Assembly: GCF_004345855.1 (NCBI RefSeq)
Contig: NZ_SLXN01000003.1
Coordinates: 558,001-622,000, forward strand
Direction of reading: 5' to 3'
DNA: 64,000 nucleotides
DNA from: Sphingomonas sp. BK235
Lineage (GTDB): Bacteria > Pseudomonadota > Alphaproteobacteria > Sphingomonadales > Sphingomonadaceae
In this document: in pieces, positions 53,341 through 62,307 of the stretch
Position numbering within the stretch: the first letter of the stretch is position 1
Layout of the letters: each line of letters starts with the position of its first letter
Notes under the pieces: model-generated
Seen by the model: only the letters and a program-made list of their open reading frames with translations
Databases searched by the model: none
Told to the model about the DNA's origin: nothing
Position numbers and translations under genes: made by a program

Positions 53341-54672
53341 ATGCGGATGAGGGGGGCGCTCGCGATGGCGAGCGCGATGACGGTCGCGGCCTGCGTCGGA
53401 CCCGGCGAGCGACCGACACCGCCGCGCAGCAGCGCCAGCCGCCCGGTCACTGCTCCCTCCGCCCCGCGTCCAGTGCGCGCACCGGCGCGGACCAGCTATC
53501 CGGTCGACCGCCCCGCGCGCCAGCCCGTCGCCTCGACCCCGCTCGCGCCGATGACGGGGATCACCGTGCCGGGCGCGGTCAGCGCCTCCGCCAACGGCAT
53601 CGTCCGCGGGCCGGCGATCAGCACGCTCCGGCTCGAGCGCGATCAGGCCAGCGCGGCGCTGGCGGCCTTCCGGCTGAGCTGTCCCAGCCTGGTCCGCCGC
53701 ACCGATGCCACCGGGCTGACGATCGGGAGCGACTGGCAAGCGGCCTGTACCGCCGCCACGACCACGGCCGACCGCGACGCCGCTTCCTTCTTCCAGCGCT
53801 GGTTCGAGGCGGTGCAGGTCGGCGACGGCCGCGCCTTCGCCACCGGCTATTTCATCCCCGAGATCGCCGGGTCGCGCGAGCCGCGCCCCGGCTACGCGCC
53901 GATCTACGCGCGCCCGACCGACCTGATCGACGTCGACCTCGGCAGCTTCGTCGACACGCTAGCGGGCAAGAAGATCCGCGGCCGCGTCGAGGGCAGCAAG
54001 CTGGTGCCTTATTATGACCGCACCGCGATCGAGCTGGGCGCACTGGAGGGCCGCGCGCGCGTGCTCGGCTATGCGGTCGACCCGGTCGAGCTGTTCTTCC
54101 TCCAAGTGCAGGGCTCGGGGCTGGTGCGGATGCGCGACGGCGCGATCCTTCGCATCGGCTATGAGACGCAGAACGGCCGCGAATATACCGGCATCGGCGC
54201 GCTGATGAAGAACCGCGGGCTGCTCGGACCGGGACAGTCGTCGATGCAGGGGATCGTCGCCTGGCTCCACGCGCACCCCGACGAGGGCCGCGCGATCATG
54301 CGCGAGAACAAGAGCTACGTCTTCTTCCGCGAGCTCGACGGGCCGCCGCTCGGCGCGCTGGGGCTGCCCGTCACCGGCGGCGTCACCGTCGCCGCCGACC
54401 CGCGCTTCGTCCCGCTCGGCGCGCCGATCTTCCTCTCGATGGACCGGACCGACGCCAACGGCGTGTGGATCGCGCAGGACACCGGCGGCGCCATCAAGGG
54501 CGCCAACCGGGTCGACACCTTCTGGGGCGCGGGCGAGGACGCGCGCGCCACCGCGGGCGGGATGAGCGCGCGCGGCACCGCGTTCCTGCTGCTGCCGGTG
54601 GGCAGCTACGATCGCTGGGTGGCGCGCCGCGCCGCGGGAGGCGTGGGTGGCGGGACGACGCCTCGGCGCTGA
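53341..54672 (+). CDS. mltA: Membrane-bound lytic murein transglycosylase A
   Basis: The 443-residue enzyme cleaves peptidoglycan, leaving 1,6-anhydro ends. It has an early lipobox-like cysteine (TVAACVGPG), a long Pro/Ala-rich linker and the MltA domain (about 150-330, GYFIPEIAGSREPRPGY and FFLQVQGSGLVR). The 3D domain near the end includes VWIAQDTGGAIKGANRVDTFWG with its catalytic aspartate. Its last 26 bp overlap the Smr gene in another frame. Confidence 0.95.
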   Translation: MRMRGALAMASAMTVAACVGPGERPTPPRSSASRPVTAPSAPRPVRAPARTSYPVDRPARQPVASTPLAPMTGITVPGAVSASANGIVRGPAISTLRLERDQASAALAAFRLSCPSLVRRTDATGLTIGSDWQAACTAATTTADRDAASFFQRWFEAVQVGDGRAFATGYFIPEIAGSREPRPGYAPIYARPTDLIDVDLGSFVDTLAGKKIRGRVEGSKLVPYYDRTAIELGALEGRARVLGYAVDPVELFFLQVQGSGLVRMRDGAILRIGYETQNGREYTGIGALMKNRGLLGPGQSSMQGIVAWLHAHPDEGRAIMRENKSYVFFRELDGPPLGALGLPVTGGVTVAADPRFVPLGAPIFLSMDRTDANGVWIAQDTGGAIKGANRVDTFWGAGEDARATAGGMSARGTAFLLLPVGSYDRWVARRAAGGVGGGTTPRR

Positions 54673-55183
54673 CGAGGAAGCGCTATGGGCACGCGTGCGC
54701 GCCACGGTGCGCGCGCTGCCCGGACGACGGGTCGAACCGGTCGTTGACGCGCCTGTTCGCCCGGAGCCCGTCGCGCCGCCGCGGGCGGTCACGACGACGC
54801 CGGTCAGCGCGCCGGTGCGGCCCACGCCACGCGGGCCGGGCGAGACGCTGGATCGCGGCTGGGACCGGCGGCTCGCGACCGGCCATGTCGCGCCCGAGCG
54901 AACGATCGACCTGCACGGCCATACGCTCGCCTCGGCGCATAGCGCGCTCGACCTCGGCCTGGGCGCGGCGATCGCGCGCGGGGAGCGGGTGGTGTTGCTC
55001 GTCACGGGCAAGCCGCCGCGGCCGGAGAGCCAGCGCCCGCACGCGCGCGGCGCGATCCGCGCCTCGGTGCTCGACTGGCTCCAGCTCTCGCGCCACGCCG
55101 GCGCGATCGCCGCGGTCCGCAACGCGCACCCGCGGCACGGCGGCGCGGGTGCGCTGTACGTGATCCTGCGGCGGAAGCGGTGA
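54647..55183 (+). CDS. Smr-domain protein (SmrA-like)
   Basis: The 178-residue protein has a charged Pro-rich N-terminal part and an Smr domain (about 85-178, TIDLHGHTLASAHSAL, LLVTGKPPRP, HPRHGGAGALYVILRRK). The motif DLHG and the GxxH-like HGG stretch fit small MutS-related endonucleases, but the cellular role of stand-alone bacterial Smr proteins is not clear. It starts at GTG, 26 bp inside the end of mltA, so it is probably coupled. Confidence 0.92.
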   Translation: MAGRRLGADEEALWARVRATVRALPGRRVEPVVDAPVRPEPVAPPRAVTTTPVSAPVRPTPRGPGETLDRGWDRRLATGHVAPERTIDLHGHTLASAHSALDLGLGAAIARGERVVLLVTGKPPRPESQRPHARGAIRASVLDWLQLSRHAGAIAAVRNAHPRHGGAGALYVILRRKR

Positions 55184-55215
55184 GCGGAGTTTTCCTCCCT
55201 CTCTCCTTCTTCCCG

Positions 55216-55313
55216 CCGTCACCCCGGACTTGTTCCGGGGTCCACTGTTAGGCTTGATCCGCAGCCTTCGTCGGCGCGGAACAGTGGATCCCGGAACAAG
55301 TCCGGGATGACGG
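55216..55313. repeat. REP-like inverted repeat, CCGTCAYCCCGGA family
   Basis: The arms CCGTCACCCCGGACTTGTTC plus CGGGGTCCACTGTT and the inverted copy AACAGTGGATCCCGG plus AACAAGTCCGGGATGACGG are separated by about 30 bp. It lies between the convergent Smr and dapE genes. Confidence 0.85.
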
Positions 55314-55374
55314 TGATGGTGGGAGCAGGGGGCGTGAACCTCATACGCGACCCTCTACCGGCCGAGCTGGCGAC

Positions 55375-56496
55375 TCACCCCGCGAACGCGCGCTCGATCA
55401 CCCGCGCGTAGATGGCGGTGAGCTGCGCCAGATCCTCCAGCCTCACTGCCTCGTCCGCCTTGTGCATCGTCGCGTTGAGCAGTCCGAACTCCACCACCGG
55501 GCATAACGCCCGCAGGAAGCGGGCGTCCGACGTGCCGCCTGTGGTCGACAGCCCGGGCGTCCGCCCGGTCACCTCGAGGATCGCCGCCGACACCAAGGCC
55601 GAGAGCGCGCCCGGTTCGGTCAGGAAGGCCTCCCCCGACACGCGCGCCGTCACCTGCGCGGCGGGGGCGTGCGCGCGCACGATCGCCTCGACCCGCGCCG
55701 CCAGATCGGCGCCGCGGTGGAGGTCGTTGAAGCGGATGCTCAGCCGCGCGCTGGCCCGCGACGGGATGACGTTGGTCGCCGGATTGCCGACGGTGACGTC
55801 GGTGATCTCGAGGTTGGAGGGCTGGAACCAGTCGCTGCCCGTGTCGAGCACCAGCGCTTCCAGCTCGGCCAATGCCGCCACCAGCGGCGGGATCGGATTG
55901 TCGGCGAGGTGCGGATAGGCGACGTGCCCCTGCCGCCCCGGCACGTCGATCCAGATGTTGACCGAGCCGCGCCGCCCGATCTTGACCATGTCCCCCAGTG
56001 CCGCGACCGAGGTGGGCTCGCCGACGAGGCACAGATCCGGGAGCAGGCCGCGCGCGCGCATGCGGTCGATCAGCGCGACGGTGCCGTAGGTCGCCGGCCC
56101 TTCCTCGTCGCCGGTGATGATCAGCGTCAACTGCCCGGCCGTGGCCGGCACGCGCGCCGCGGCGGCGACGAAGGCGGCGACCGCGCCCTTCATGTCGACC
56201 GCGCCGCGCCCGCGCAGCAGGCCCTCGGCGATCACCGGCTCGAACGCCCCGGCGCTCCAGCCCGGCCCCGGCGGCACGACATCGACATGGCCGGCGAAAG
56301 CGAGGTGACGCCCGCTGCCGCGGGTCGCCAGCAGGTTCTCGACCGGTCCGTCGGGCGCCTCGCCCGCGACGAAGCGCTCGACCGCGAAGCCGAGCGGCAC
56401 CAGCGCCGCCTCCAGCACGTCGAACACCGCGCCGCGCGCGGGCGTCACGCTCTCGGCAGCGATCAGCGCGCTGGCGAGTTGAACCACGTCGATCAC
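55375..56496 (-). CDS. dapE: Succinyl-diaminopimelate desuccinylase
   Basis: The 373-residue M20-type enzyme removes succinate from N-succinyl-LL-diaminopimelate in lysine and cell-wall precursor synthesis. The metal ligands are in FAGHVDVVPPG, GRGAVDMKGA, TGDEEGPA and the late NATMHKADE. It is divergent from a cupin gene, with starts only 14 bp apart. Another lysine-path gene, dapA, lies 3.6 kb away. Confidence 0.96.
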   Translation of the reverse strand: MIDVVQLASALIAAESVTPARGAVFDVLEAALVPLGFAVERFVAGEAPDGPVENLLATRGSGRHLAFAGHVDVVPPGPGWSAGAFEPVIAEGLLRGRGAVDMKGAVAAFVAAAARVPATAGQLTLIITGDEEGPATYGTVALIDRMRARGLLPDLCLVGEPTSVAALGDMVKIGRRGSVNIWIDVPGRQGHVAYPHLADNPIPPLVAALAELEALVLDTGSDWFQPSNLEITDVTVGNPATNVIPSRASARLSIRFNDLHRGADLAARVEAIVRAHAPAAQVTARVSGEAFLTEPGALSALVSAAILEVTGRTPGLSTTGGTSDARFLRALCPVVEFGLLNATMHKADEAVRLEDLAQLTAIYARVIERAFAG

Positions 56497-56510
56497 GTGA
56501 GGAATCCTCT

Positions 56511-56969
56511 ATGCCCAAGGTCGATGTCGAGCGCCTGCCCTCGCACGAGGGAAGCGACTATCCCGCGCGGTTCCAGAAAGCGGCGTCGGATCGCACGGTG
56601 CGCGTGCTGTCCGAGGCGATGCGCCTCGGCGACTTCGTCGCGACCCATGTCACCGTGCCGCCGGGCGGCTGGTCGTCGCAGCGCCACTGGCATGAGGGGG
56701 AGGACGAGCTGGTGATCGTGCTCAGCGGCGCGGCGGTGCTGGTCGACGATACCGGGCGACACCCGATGCAGGCCGGGGACATCGCCACCTTCCGCAAGGG
56801 CGAGGCGAACGCGCACCATCTGCGCAACGAGAGCGACTCGCCCTGCGTGCTGTTCGCGGTGAGTCTGCCCGAGGCCTCGACGGTTCATTATCCCGATATC
56901 GCGATGCGCTGGCACCCGCGGCACGGCTATGCGGCCGAGCCGGCGGGGAGCGGGGAGGGGGCGGATTAG
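56511..56969 (+). CDS. Cupin-domain protein
   Basis: The 152-residue protein is a single cupin barrel with the metal motif QRHWHEGEDELVIVLSG and the second motif region HHLRNESDSPCVLFAV. Substrate and role are unknown; small cupins can be sugar isomerases, dioxygenases or sensors. Its 3' end overlaps the convergent GST gene by four bases. Confidence 0.88.
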   Translation: MPKVDVERLPSHEGSDYPARFQKAASDRTVRVLSEAMRLGDFVATHVTVPPGGWSSQRHWHEGEDELVIVLSGAAVLVDDTGRHPMQAGDIATFRKGEANAHHLRNESDSPCVLFAVSLPEASTVHYPDIAMRWHPRHGYAAEPAGSGEGAD

Positions 56970-57634
56970 GCGGCGGGCTGCTCGAACTTCTCGATCACCC
57001 ATTCCTCCTCCTGCGCGGCGGCGATCCAGTCCTGGAGGAAGGGATGGCGCAGCACCGCCCCGATGTACGCCGCGGCAAAGCGCGGCGCCGGGAGCGAGTA
57101 GGTGACGATGCGGGTGCAGACCGGTGCGAACATGATGTCCGCCGCGCCGAACGCGCCGAACAGGAAATCGCCCTCACCACCGCCGCCGAAGCGCGCGCGC
57201 GCCTGCGCCCAGAGCTCGAACAGGCGCGTCAGATCGGCCGCGACATCCGGGTCGACCGTCGTCGGCGCGTAGATCTGGCGCACGTTCATGCTGTGCTTGC
57301 GGCGCAGCGCGGTGAAGCTCGAGTGCATCTCCGCCGCCATGGATCGCGCCATCGCCCGCGCGGCCTCGTCCTCGGGCCAGAAGCGTGCGCGCCCCACCTT
57401 GTCGGCGAGATAGTCGACGATGGCGAGGCTGTCCCACACCACGGCCTCGCCGTCCCACAGGATCGGCACCTTGCCCGACGAGGGCGCGAACTCCGCGCCC
57501 TCGCGGCGCTTGTCCCATGCCTCGTCGTAGAGCGGGACCACCACCTCCTCGAACGCGAGCCCCGACTGGCGGCACGCCAGCCAGCCGCGCAGCGACCAGG
57601 ACGAATAGGCCTTGTTGCCGATGATCAGCTTCAT
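56966..57634 (-). CDS. Glutathione S-transferase family protein
   Basis: The 222-residue protein has an N-terminal thioredoxin-like domain (MKLIIGNKAYSSWSLRGWLAC, with the SSWSLR glutathione site) and a helical C-terminal domain. It resembles the maleylacetoacetate-isomerase or zeta/stress GST branch. The substrate is unknown. Confidence 0.92.
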   Translation of the reverse strand: MKLIIGNKAYSSWSLRGWLACRQSGLAFEEVVVPLYDEAWDKRREGAEFAPSSGKVPILWDGEAVVWDSLAIVDYLADKVGRARFWPEDEAARAMARSMAAEMHSSFTALRRKHSMNVRQIYAPTTVDPDVAADLTRLFELWAQARARFGGGGEGDFLFGAFGAADIMFAPVCTRIVTYSLPAPRFAAAYIGAVLRHPFLQDWIAAAQEEEWVIEKFEQPAA

Positions 57635-57784
57635 CCCCGCTGGTTAGGCGCGCGCGGCGGGGAGGGCAATCGCGCGCAGGCCGTGGCGGAAACATGACCT
57701 CGCAATTTACCGCGCTCGTAGAGCCGGCAGCCATCATGGCCGGGCTACAAAGAAAGGTGCCACTTTCGGCCAGGGGTTACGTCA

Positions 57785-57958
57785 ATGACCTATGATCCGC
57801 GCGCTTCGATCCCGTGCACCGCCGACCTGTCCGCTCGCGCTCCCGCCTTCGTCCAGGCGCCGCGGCTCGTGTTCGCAGCGCCGGGCGCGGCGCCGAGCCG
57901 GTCCGAGCTGCTGCGCCAGCAGATCGCCGCCGCGCGGGAGCGCGCGCGCACGCACTGA
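57785..57958 (+). CDS. Small protein of 57 residues, function unknown
   Basis: An open frame starts at ATG (57785) after CAGGGG and ends at TGA (57958). The product begins MTYDPRASIPCTADL and has one cysteine and a basic amphipathic C-terminal end (SELLRQQIAAARERARTH). It has no signal or membrane segment. The frame fits the local codon use well and fills the gap between the divergent GST gene and the convergent transglycosylase gene. I do not recognise a family. Confidence 0.55.
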   Translation: MTYDPRASIPCTADLSARAPAFVQAPRLVFAAPGAAPSRSELLRQQIAAARERARTH

Positions 57959-57992
57959 GCCGGCCCGCCCGGATCGGGCCGGACGCGGCGGG

Positions 57993-59978
57993 TCAACCGC
58001 CGGCGCGACGGCCCAGATACCAGCTGAGATTGTTCGGCCCGCGGCTGCGCGCACGCGGCGGGTTCATCAGGTCGTAGACCACCGCATTCTCGAGCACGCG
58101 CTGAACATAGTTGCGCGTCTCCGAATAGGGGATCGCCTCGACCCAATCGACCATGTCGACCCCGCCGGTCCGCGGGTCGCCATTGGCGCGGAGCCATTTG
58201 TTCACATTGCCCGGCCCCGCATTATAGGCCGCGATCGCCAGCGGGTAGCTGCCGTATAGCCCGAAGATGCGCTGGAAATAGCTCGAGCCGAGCTGAATGT
58301 TGTAGCCCGTGTCCGTCACCAGTCGCCCGGCGTCATAGGACAGGCCCAGCTTGCCCGCCTGCTCGCGTGCGGTCGCGGGCATCAGCTGCATCAGCCCCGA
58401 GGCCCCCACCGGGCTGCGCGCGGTGCGATCGAACTGGCTCTCCTGCCGCGCGACCGCGTGGATCAGGGTCCATTGGTCCTCATAGCCGCTGGGTACCGCG
58501 ACGGTCGGGAAGCCGTTCGCGCTATATTCGGTCAGGCCGTTCTGCATCGCGCTGCGCCCGACCAGCACGCCGAGATCGGGGCGGCGCAGCTGACGCGACA
58601 GTTCGTCCGCCAGATAATGGTCGGTGTCGCTCTTGGCGACCGCCGCGATCTGCTTCACGAACGCGGTCTGGTCCTGATATTGCCCGGTCTGGCCGAGGAA
58701 TTGCGCGGCGCGGACGATCTCGCGCGCGTTGAACGCCTGACGCGCCGCCGGATCGATCGCGGGGGTCGGTGCAGGCGGCGGCGCGACGAGCTTGCGGCCG
58801 AGATGCTCGATCGCGAGCTGGCCATAATATTGGTCGCGATAGCCGGCGGCGCGCTCGAACAGCGTGCCGGTGTCGGGCTGGCGCGCGCGTTCGGCGGCGC
58901 GGGCGGCCCAATAGAAACCCTTGGCGCGCGTCTGCGGCGCCTGGCTGGCGCGGCCGTAGCGCTCGAACATCGCGCGCGCGTCGGCGGGGCGGTTCAGCTT
59001 GGTCGCCGCCTGGCCGGCGAGCCAGGCCAGCGAGGTATAATCGTCGCGCTCGCCATAGCCCTTGGTGGAGACGTCGGTGCCCGGCGGATAGGCGTCGTCG
59101 ATCTGACGCGCGATGTCATAGGCGGTCTGCCACTGATTGTCGGCCGCGGCGGCACGCGCGTTGACCAGCAACACCTCGTAGAATTTCTCGACGTTCCCGG
59201 GCAGCGTCATGCCGCTGCGCGTCCGCGCCAGCCACGAACGCGCGCTGGGCGAGGCGCCCGCGCCGCGCAGCCAGGTCGCCTTGTCGGCGATATAGCCGGG
59301 ATCGCGCGCGCCGATCGCGTCGTTGCTCGCCGCCAGCGACGAGGCCTCGGGCGCATCGGTGCGGAAGGCGAGCCGCGCGGTGAACAGCGGTCGTGCCGCG
59401 CTGCTGGTATAGGGCAGGACGCGCGCCGCCGCGCCGGTGTTGCCCTGCCACAGCGAGGCATCGAAGCGGCGGTCATGGTCGGCCGCGGTGAACGATCCGC
59501 CGAACTGGCTGAGCAGCGCCGATTCGTCCTGACCCGACAGCGAGCCCAGCCGCCACGCGGTCCGCGCGGCCTCCTGCGCCTGCGCGCTCGCCCCCGTCGC
59601 CATATAGGCGCGCGCGCAGGCGACCCACCCCGCGCTCGTCAGCGGCGACCAGCGGCGGCAATAGGCCGCGACGCTGGCGAGCGCGACATTGGGATCGGAC
59701 GCCTTGCGCTCCACGGTGCGGCGCAGCGCGGCCTCGCCGGGCCAGCCCGGGTGCGCGGTGAGGAAGCTGACGTAGCTGTCGAAGGGCAGGGCATCGGTCT
59801 GTTGCAGCACCTTCCATTGCGCCAGCGGCTGCGCCAGTCCGGGGAGGGGCGCCGTCGTGGACGGGGGTGGCGGAGGAACCGGCGCGCTTTGCGGCGCGCT
59901 GACGCTACCATATTGACCGACCGCGAGGATCGCGGCGCCTGCTGTTGCGACGAATAGGATCAACGAGACCGCCTTCAC
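57993..59978 (-). CDS. Soluble lytic murein transglycosylase (Slt type)
   Basis: The 661-residue periplasmic enzyme has a signal or anchor (MKAVSLILFVATAGAAILAVG), a long alpha-helical superhelix (about 60-450) and a C-terminal SLT domain (about 490-650). The catalytic glutamate is in AVARQESQFDRTARS, followed by GASGLMQLMPATA and AIAAYNAGPGNVNKWL. It cuts peptidoglycan strands and gives anhydromuropeptides. It is divergent from dapA. Confidence 0.95.
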   Translation of the reverse strand: MKAVSLILFVATAGAAILAVGQYGSVSAPQSAPVPPPPPSTTAPLPGLAQPLAQWKVLQQTDALPFDSYVSFLTAHPGWPGEAALRRTVERKASDPNVALASVAAYCRRWSPLTSAGWVACARAYMATGASAQAQEAARTAWRLGSLSGQDESALLSQFGGSFTAADHDRRFDASLWQGNTGAAARVLPYTSSAARPLFTARLAFRTDAPEASSLAASNDAIGARDPGYIADKATWLRGAGASPSARSWLARTRSGMTLPGNVEKFYEVLLVNARAAAADNQWQTAYDIARQIDDAYPPGTDVSTKGYGERDDYTSLAWLAGQAATKLNRPADARAMFERYGRASQAPQTRAKGFYWAARAAERARQPDTGTLFERAAGYRDQYYGQLAIEHLGRKLVAPPPAPTPAIDPAARQAFNAREIVRAAQFLGQTGQYQDQTAFVKQIAAVAKSDTDHYLADELSRQLRRPDLGVLVGRSAMQNGLTEYSANGFPTVAVPSGYEDQWTLIHAVARQESQFDRTARSPVGASGLMQLMPATAREQAGKLGLSYDAGRLVTDTGYNIQLGSSYFQRIFGLYGSYPLAIAAYNAGPGNVNKWLRANGDPRTGGVDMVDWVEAIPYSETRNYVQRVLENAVVYDLMNPPRARSRGPNNLSWYLGRRAGG

Positions 59979-60076
59979 TGTGACTGACCGACGCGACCGG
60001 TGGACAGACTAGCGACCCTAGCCGTATCTGCGCTGAACGGCGCCCCCCAATTCCGTCGCAGGAGCAAATACCCTTC

Positions 60077-60958
60077 ATGTTCTCCGGTTCCATCCCCGCG
60101 CTCGTCACCCCGTTCGATCGCGACGGCGGGTTCGACGAACGCGCCTATCGCGACCTGATCGAATGGCAGATCGCGGAGGGCTCGACCGCGCTGGTGCCAT
60201 GCGGCACGACGGGAGAAGCGGCGACGCTGACCCAGGACGAGCAATTCGCGATCGTTCGTCTCTGCGTCGATCAGGCGCGCGGGCGCGTGCCGGTGATCGC
60301 GGGGGCGGGGTCGAACGACACGCGCGTCGCCGCCGCCAACCTGCGCGCCGCGAAGGAAGCGGGTGCCGACGCGGCGCTGATGGTGCCGCCTTATTACAAC
60401 CGTCCCTCGCAGGAGGGGATCTTCCGCCATTTCGAGGCGCTGGCGCAGCACGCGCCGCTGCCGATCGTCCTGTACAACGTGCCCGCGCGCACCGTGACCG
60501 ACATCCAGCCCGAGACGCTGGTGCGCATCGTCGCCGCTTTCCCGCGCCTGTTCGTCGCGGTGAAGGACGCCTCCGGCATCCTCCAGCGCGTGTCGCAGCA
60601 CCGCGCCGCGCTGGGGAACGACTTCTGCCAGCTCTCGGGCAACGACGATCTGGCGCTGGCCTTCAACGCGATGGGCGGCGTCGGGTGCATCTCGGTCACC
60701 GCCAATGTCGCGCCGCGGCTCAGCGCGGACTTCCAGCAGGCCTGTGCGGCCGGTGACGCGGCCAAGGCGCTGGCGCTCCACGACCGCCTGTTCCCGCTCC
60801 ACGCCGCGCTCTTCAGCGACGCCTCGCCGGGGCCGGTGAAATACGCGATGACGCGCGTGCGGCCCGGCTTCCCCGAGGGGTTGCGGCTGCCGATGACCTG
60901 GCCCGGTGAGACCAGCCGCGCGGCGGTCGACGCCGCGCTGGCGCACGCGGCGCTGTAG
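60077..60958 (+). CDS. dapA: 4-hydroxy-tetrahydrodipicolinate synthase
   Basis: The 293-residue aldolase condenses pyruvate with aspartate semialdehyde on the way to diaminopimelate and lysine. It has SIPALVTPFDRDGGFDE, the signature CGTTGEAATL, tyrosine in LYNVPARTV and the Schiff-base lysine in VAVKDASG. It is divergent from the lytic transglycosylase gene and followed by smpB. Confidence 0.97.
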   Translation: MFSGSIPALVTPFDRDGGFDERAYRDLIEWQIAEGSTALVPCGTTGEAATLTQDEQFAIVRLCVDQARGRVPVIAGAGSNDTRVAAANLRAAKEAGADAALMVPPYYNRPSQEGIFRHFEALAQHAPLPIVLYNVPARTVTDIQPETLVRIVAAFPRLFVAVKDASGILQRVSQHRAALGNDFCQLSGNDDLALAFNAMGGVGCISVTANVAPRLSADFQQACAAGDAAKALALHDRLFPLHAALFSDASPGPVKYAMTRVRPGFPEGLRLPMTWPGETSRAAVDAALAHAAL

Positions 60959-61123
60959 CGGCCGCGGCGGGGAGGGCCTGGCAGGGTCGGGGGCTTCGTC
61001 AGCGAGCGGGCGATGGTGCGGCTCAGGATCCCGCACGGCCGCTGAGCCGCCCCCGCACGCGCCCGCGGCGAAAGCGACGATGCCCCCTTTGCCCTGACGC
61101 GCGGCTGCGCCTACATCGCGGGC

Positions 61124-61606
61124 ATGTCGCGTCCCAAGCCTGCCACCTTCGACAAGAAGAAGATCGTCGCCGAGAACCGCCGCGCGCGCTTCGACTATGC
61201 GATCGACACCACCTATGAGGCGGGGATCGTGCTCACCGGCACCGAGGTGAAGAGCCTGCGCTTCGGCGAGGGGTCGATCGCGGAGAGCTATGCCGAGGTG
61301 ACCGGCGACGAAGTGTGGCTGGTGAACTCGAACATCCCCGAGTTCAGCCATGGCAACCGCTTCAACCACGAACCCAAGCGCCCGCGCAAATTGCTGCTGC
61401 ACGAGCGCGAGATCAACAAGCTGCACGGCGCGGTGGCGCGCGAGGGCATGACGCTCGTCCCGCTCACGGTCTATTTCAACGCCAGGGGCCGCGCCAAGGT
61501 CGAGCTCGCGCTGGCCAAGGGGCGCAAGGCGCATGACAAGCGCGAGCACATCAAGGCGCGCGAGTGGAAGCGCGAGGCTGGACGCGTGCTGCGTGAGCAT
61601 AGCTGA
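61124..61606 (+). CDS. smpB: SsrA-binding protein
   Basis: The 160-residue protein binds tmRNA in trans-translation, which frees stalled ribosomes. It has [22 protein letters not shown] and the C-terminal basic tail [17 protein letters not shown]. The tmRNA gene itself is not in the window. It is followed at once by the DUF2062 gene. Confidence 0.97.
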   Translation: MSRPKPATFDKKKIVAENRRARFDYAIDTTYEAGIVLTGTEVKSLRFGEGSIAESYAEVTGDEVWLVNSNIPEFSHGNRFNHEPKRPRKLLLHEREINKLHGAVAREGMTLVPLTVYFNARGRAKVELALAKGRKAHDKREHIKAREWKREAGRVLREHS

Positions 61607-62164
61607 GTGGCGGCGCGACCGATGACGGCATGGGACCGGATCGCGGCATGGAGCCGGCGCAATCTGCCGACGCGCGAATCGATGGAGAAGAGCAGGCTGC
61701 TGCGCCCGGTCGCGCATCGCGTGCTCGCGCCCGAGTTGTGGCGCTTCACGCGCCGGTCGGTGCCGCGCGGGGTGGCGCTGGGGATGGTGGCGGGGATCCT
61801 GTTCCCGGTCGCGCAGATCGCGATCGCCGCGCTGATCGCGCTGCCGTTCCGCGCCAACGTGCCCGTGGCGGCGCTGGTGACCTTCATCACCAATCCCTTC
61901 ACCACCCCCTTCATCCTGTTCGCCGCCTATCAGATCGGCGCCTGGCTGCTGCGCTCCAACGCGCCCGCGGTGGCGCAGCCGGTCGCGGAGGCGGCGACCG
62001 GCTGGCTGCAATGGTTGTGGGACGCGGGACCGCCGCTGGTGCTGGGTCTGCTGGTGCTCACCGCGGTCGCCGCGGTCGCGGGCTATGCGCTGGCGGCGCT
62101 CGGCTGGCGGCTGTGGATCGCGCGCAAGTGGCGCCACCGCCACGATCGCGGCAGCTGCCATTGA
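61607..62164 (+). CDS. DUF2062 membrane protein
   Basis: The 185-residue protein has a basic N-terminus and about three membrane helices. The DUF2062 pattern is clear in SVPRGVALGMVAGILFPVAQ and FITNPFTTPFILFAAYQIG. Function is unknown, though some relatives sit in envelope gene sets. It could start at GTG (61607), touching the smpB stop, or at ATG (61622). Confidence 0.9.
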   Translation: MAARPMTAWDRIAAWSRRNLPTRESMEKSRLLRPVAHRVLAPELWRFTRRSVPRGVALGMVAGILFPVAQIAIAALIALPFRANVPVAALVTFITNPFTTPFILFAAYQIGAWLLRSNAPAVAQPVAEAATGWLQWLWDAGPPLVLGLLVLTAVAAVAGYALAALGWRLWIARKWRHRHDRGSCH

Positions 62165-62307
62165 CGTGCCGCGCGATGCTGGCGCCGCGGCGCCGGCGTG
62201 GTTAAGACAAGCTGCATCCCGCAGAAGGGTTGACGAGAGGATGCCACGATCCCTGCCTCTGACCGCCGCCGCCACGCCGTCGCCTGCTCGATCGTGAGCG
62301 GGGCGCG

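Noticed and set aside
59975..62275. A 766-codon minus-strand open frame across dapA, smpB and the DUF2062 gene
   Set aside because: It runs antisense through three clear genes and has no family features.
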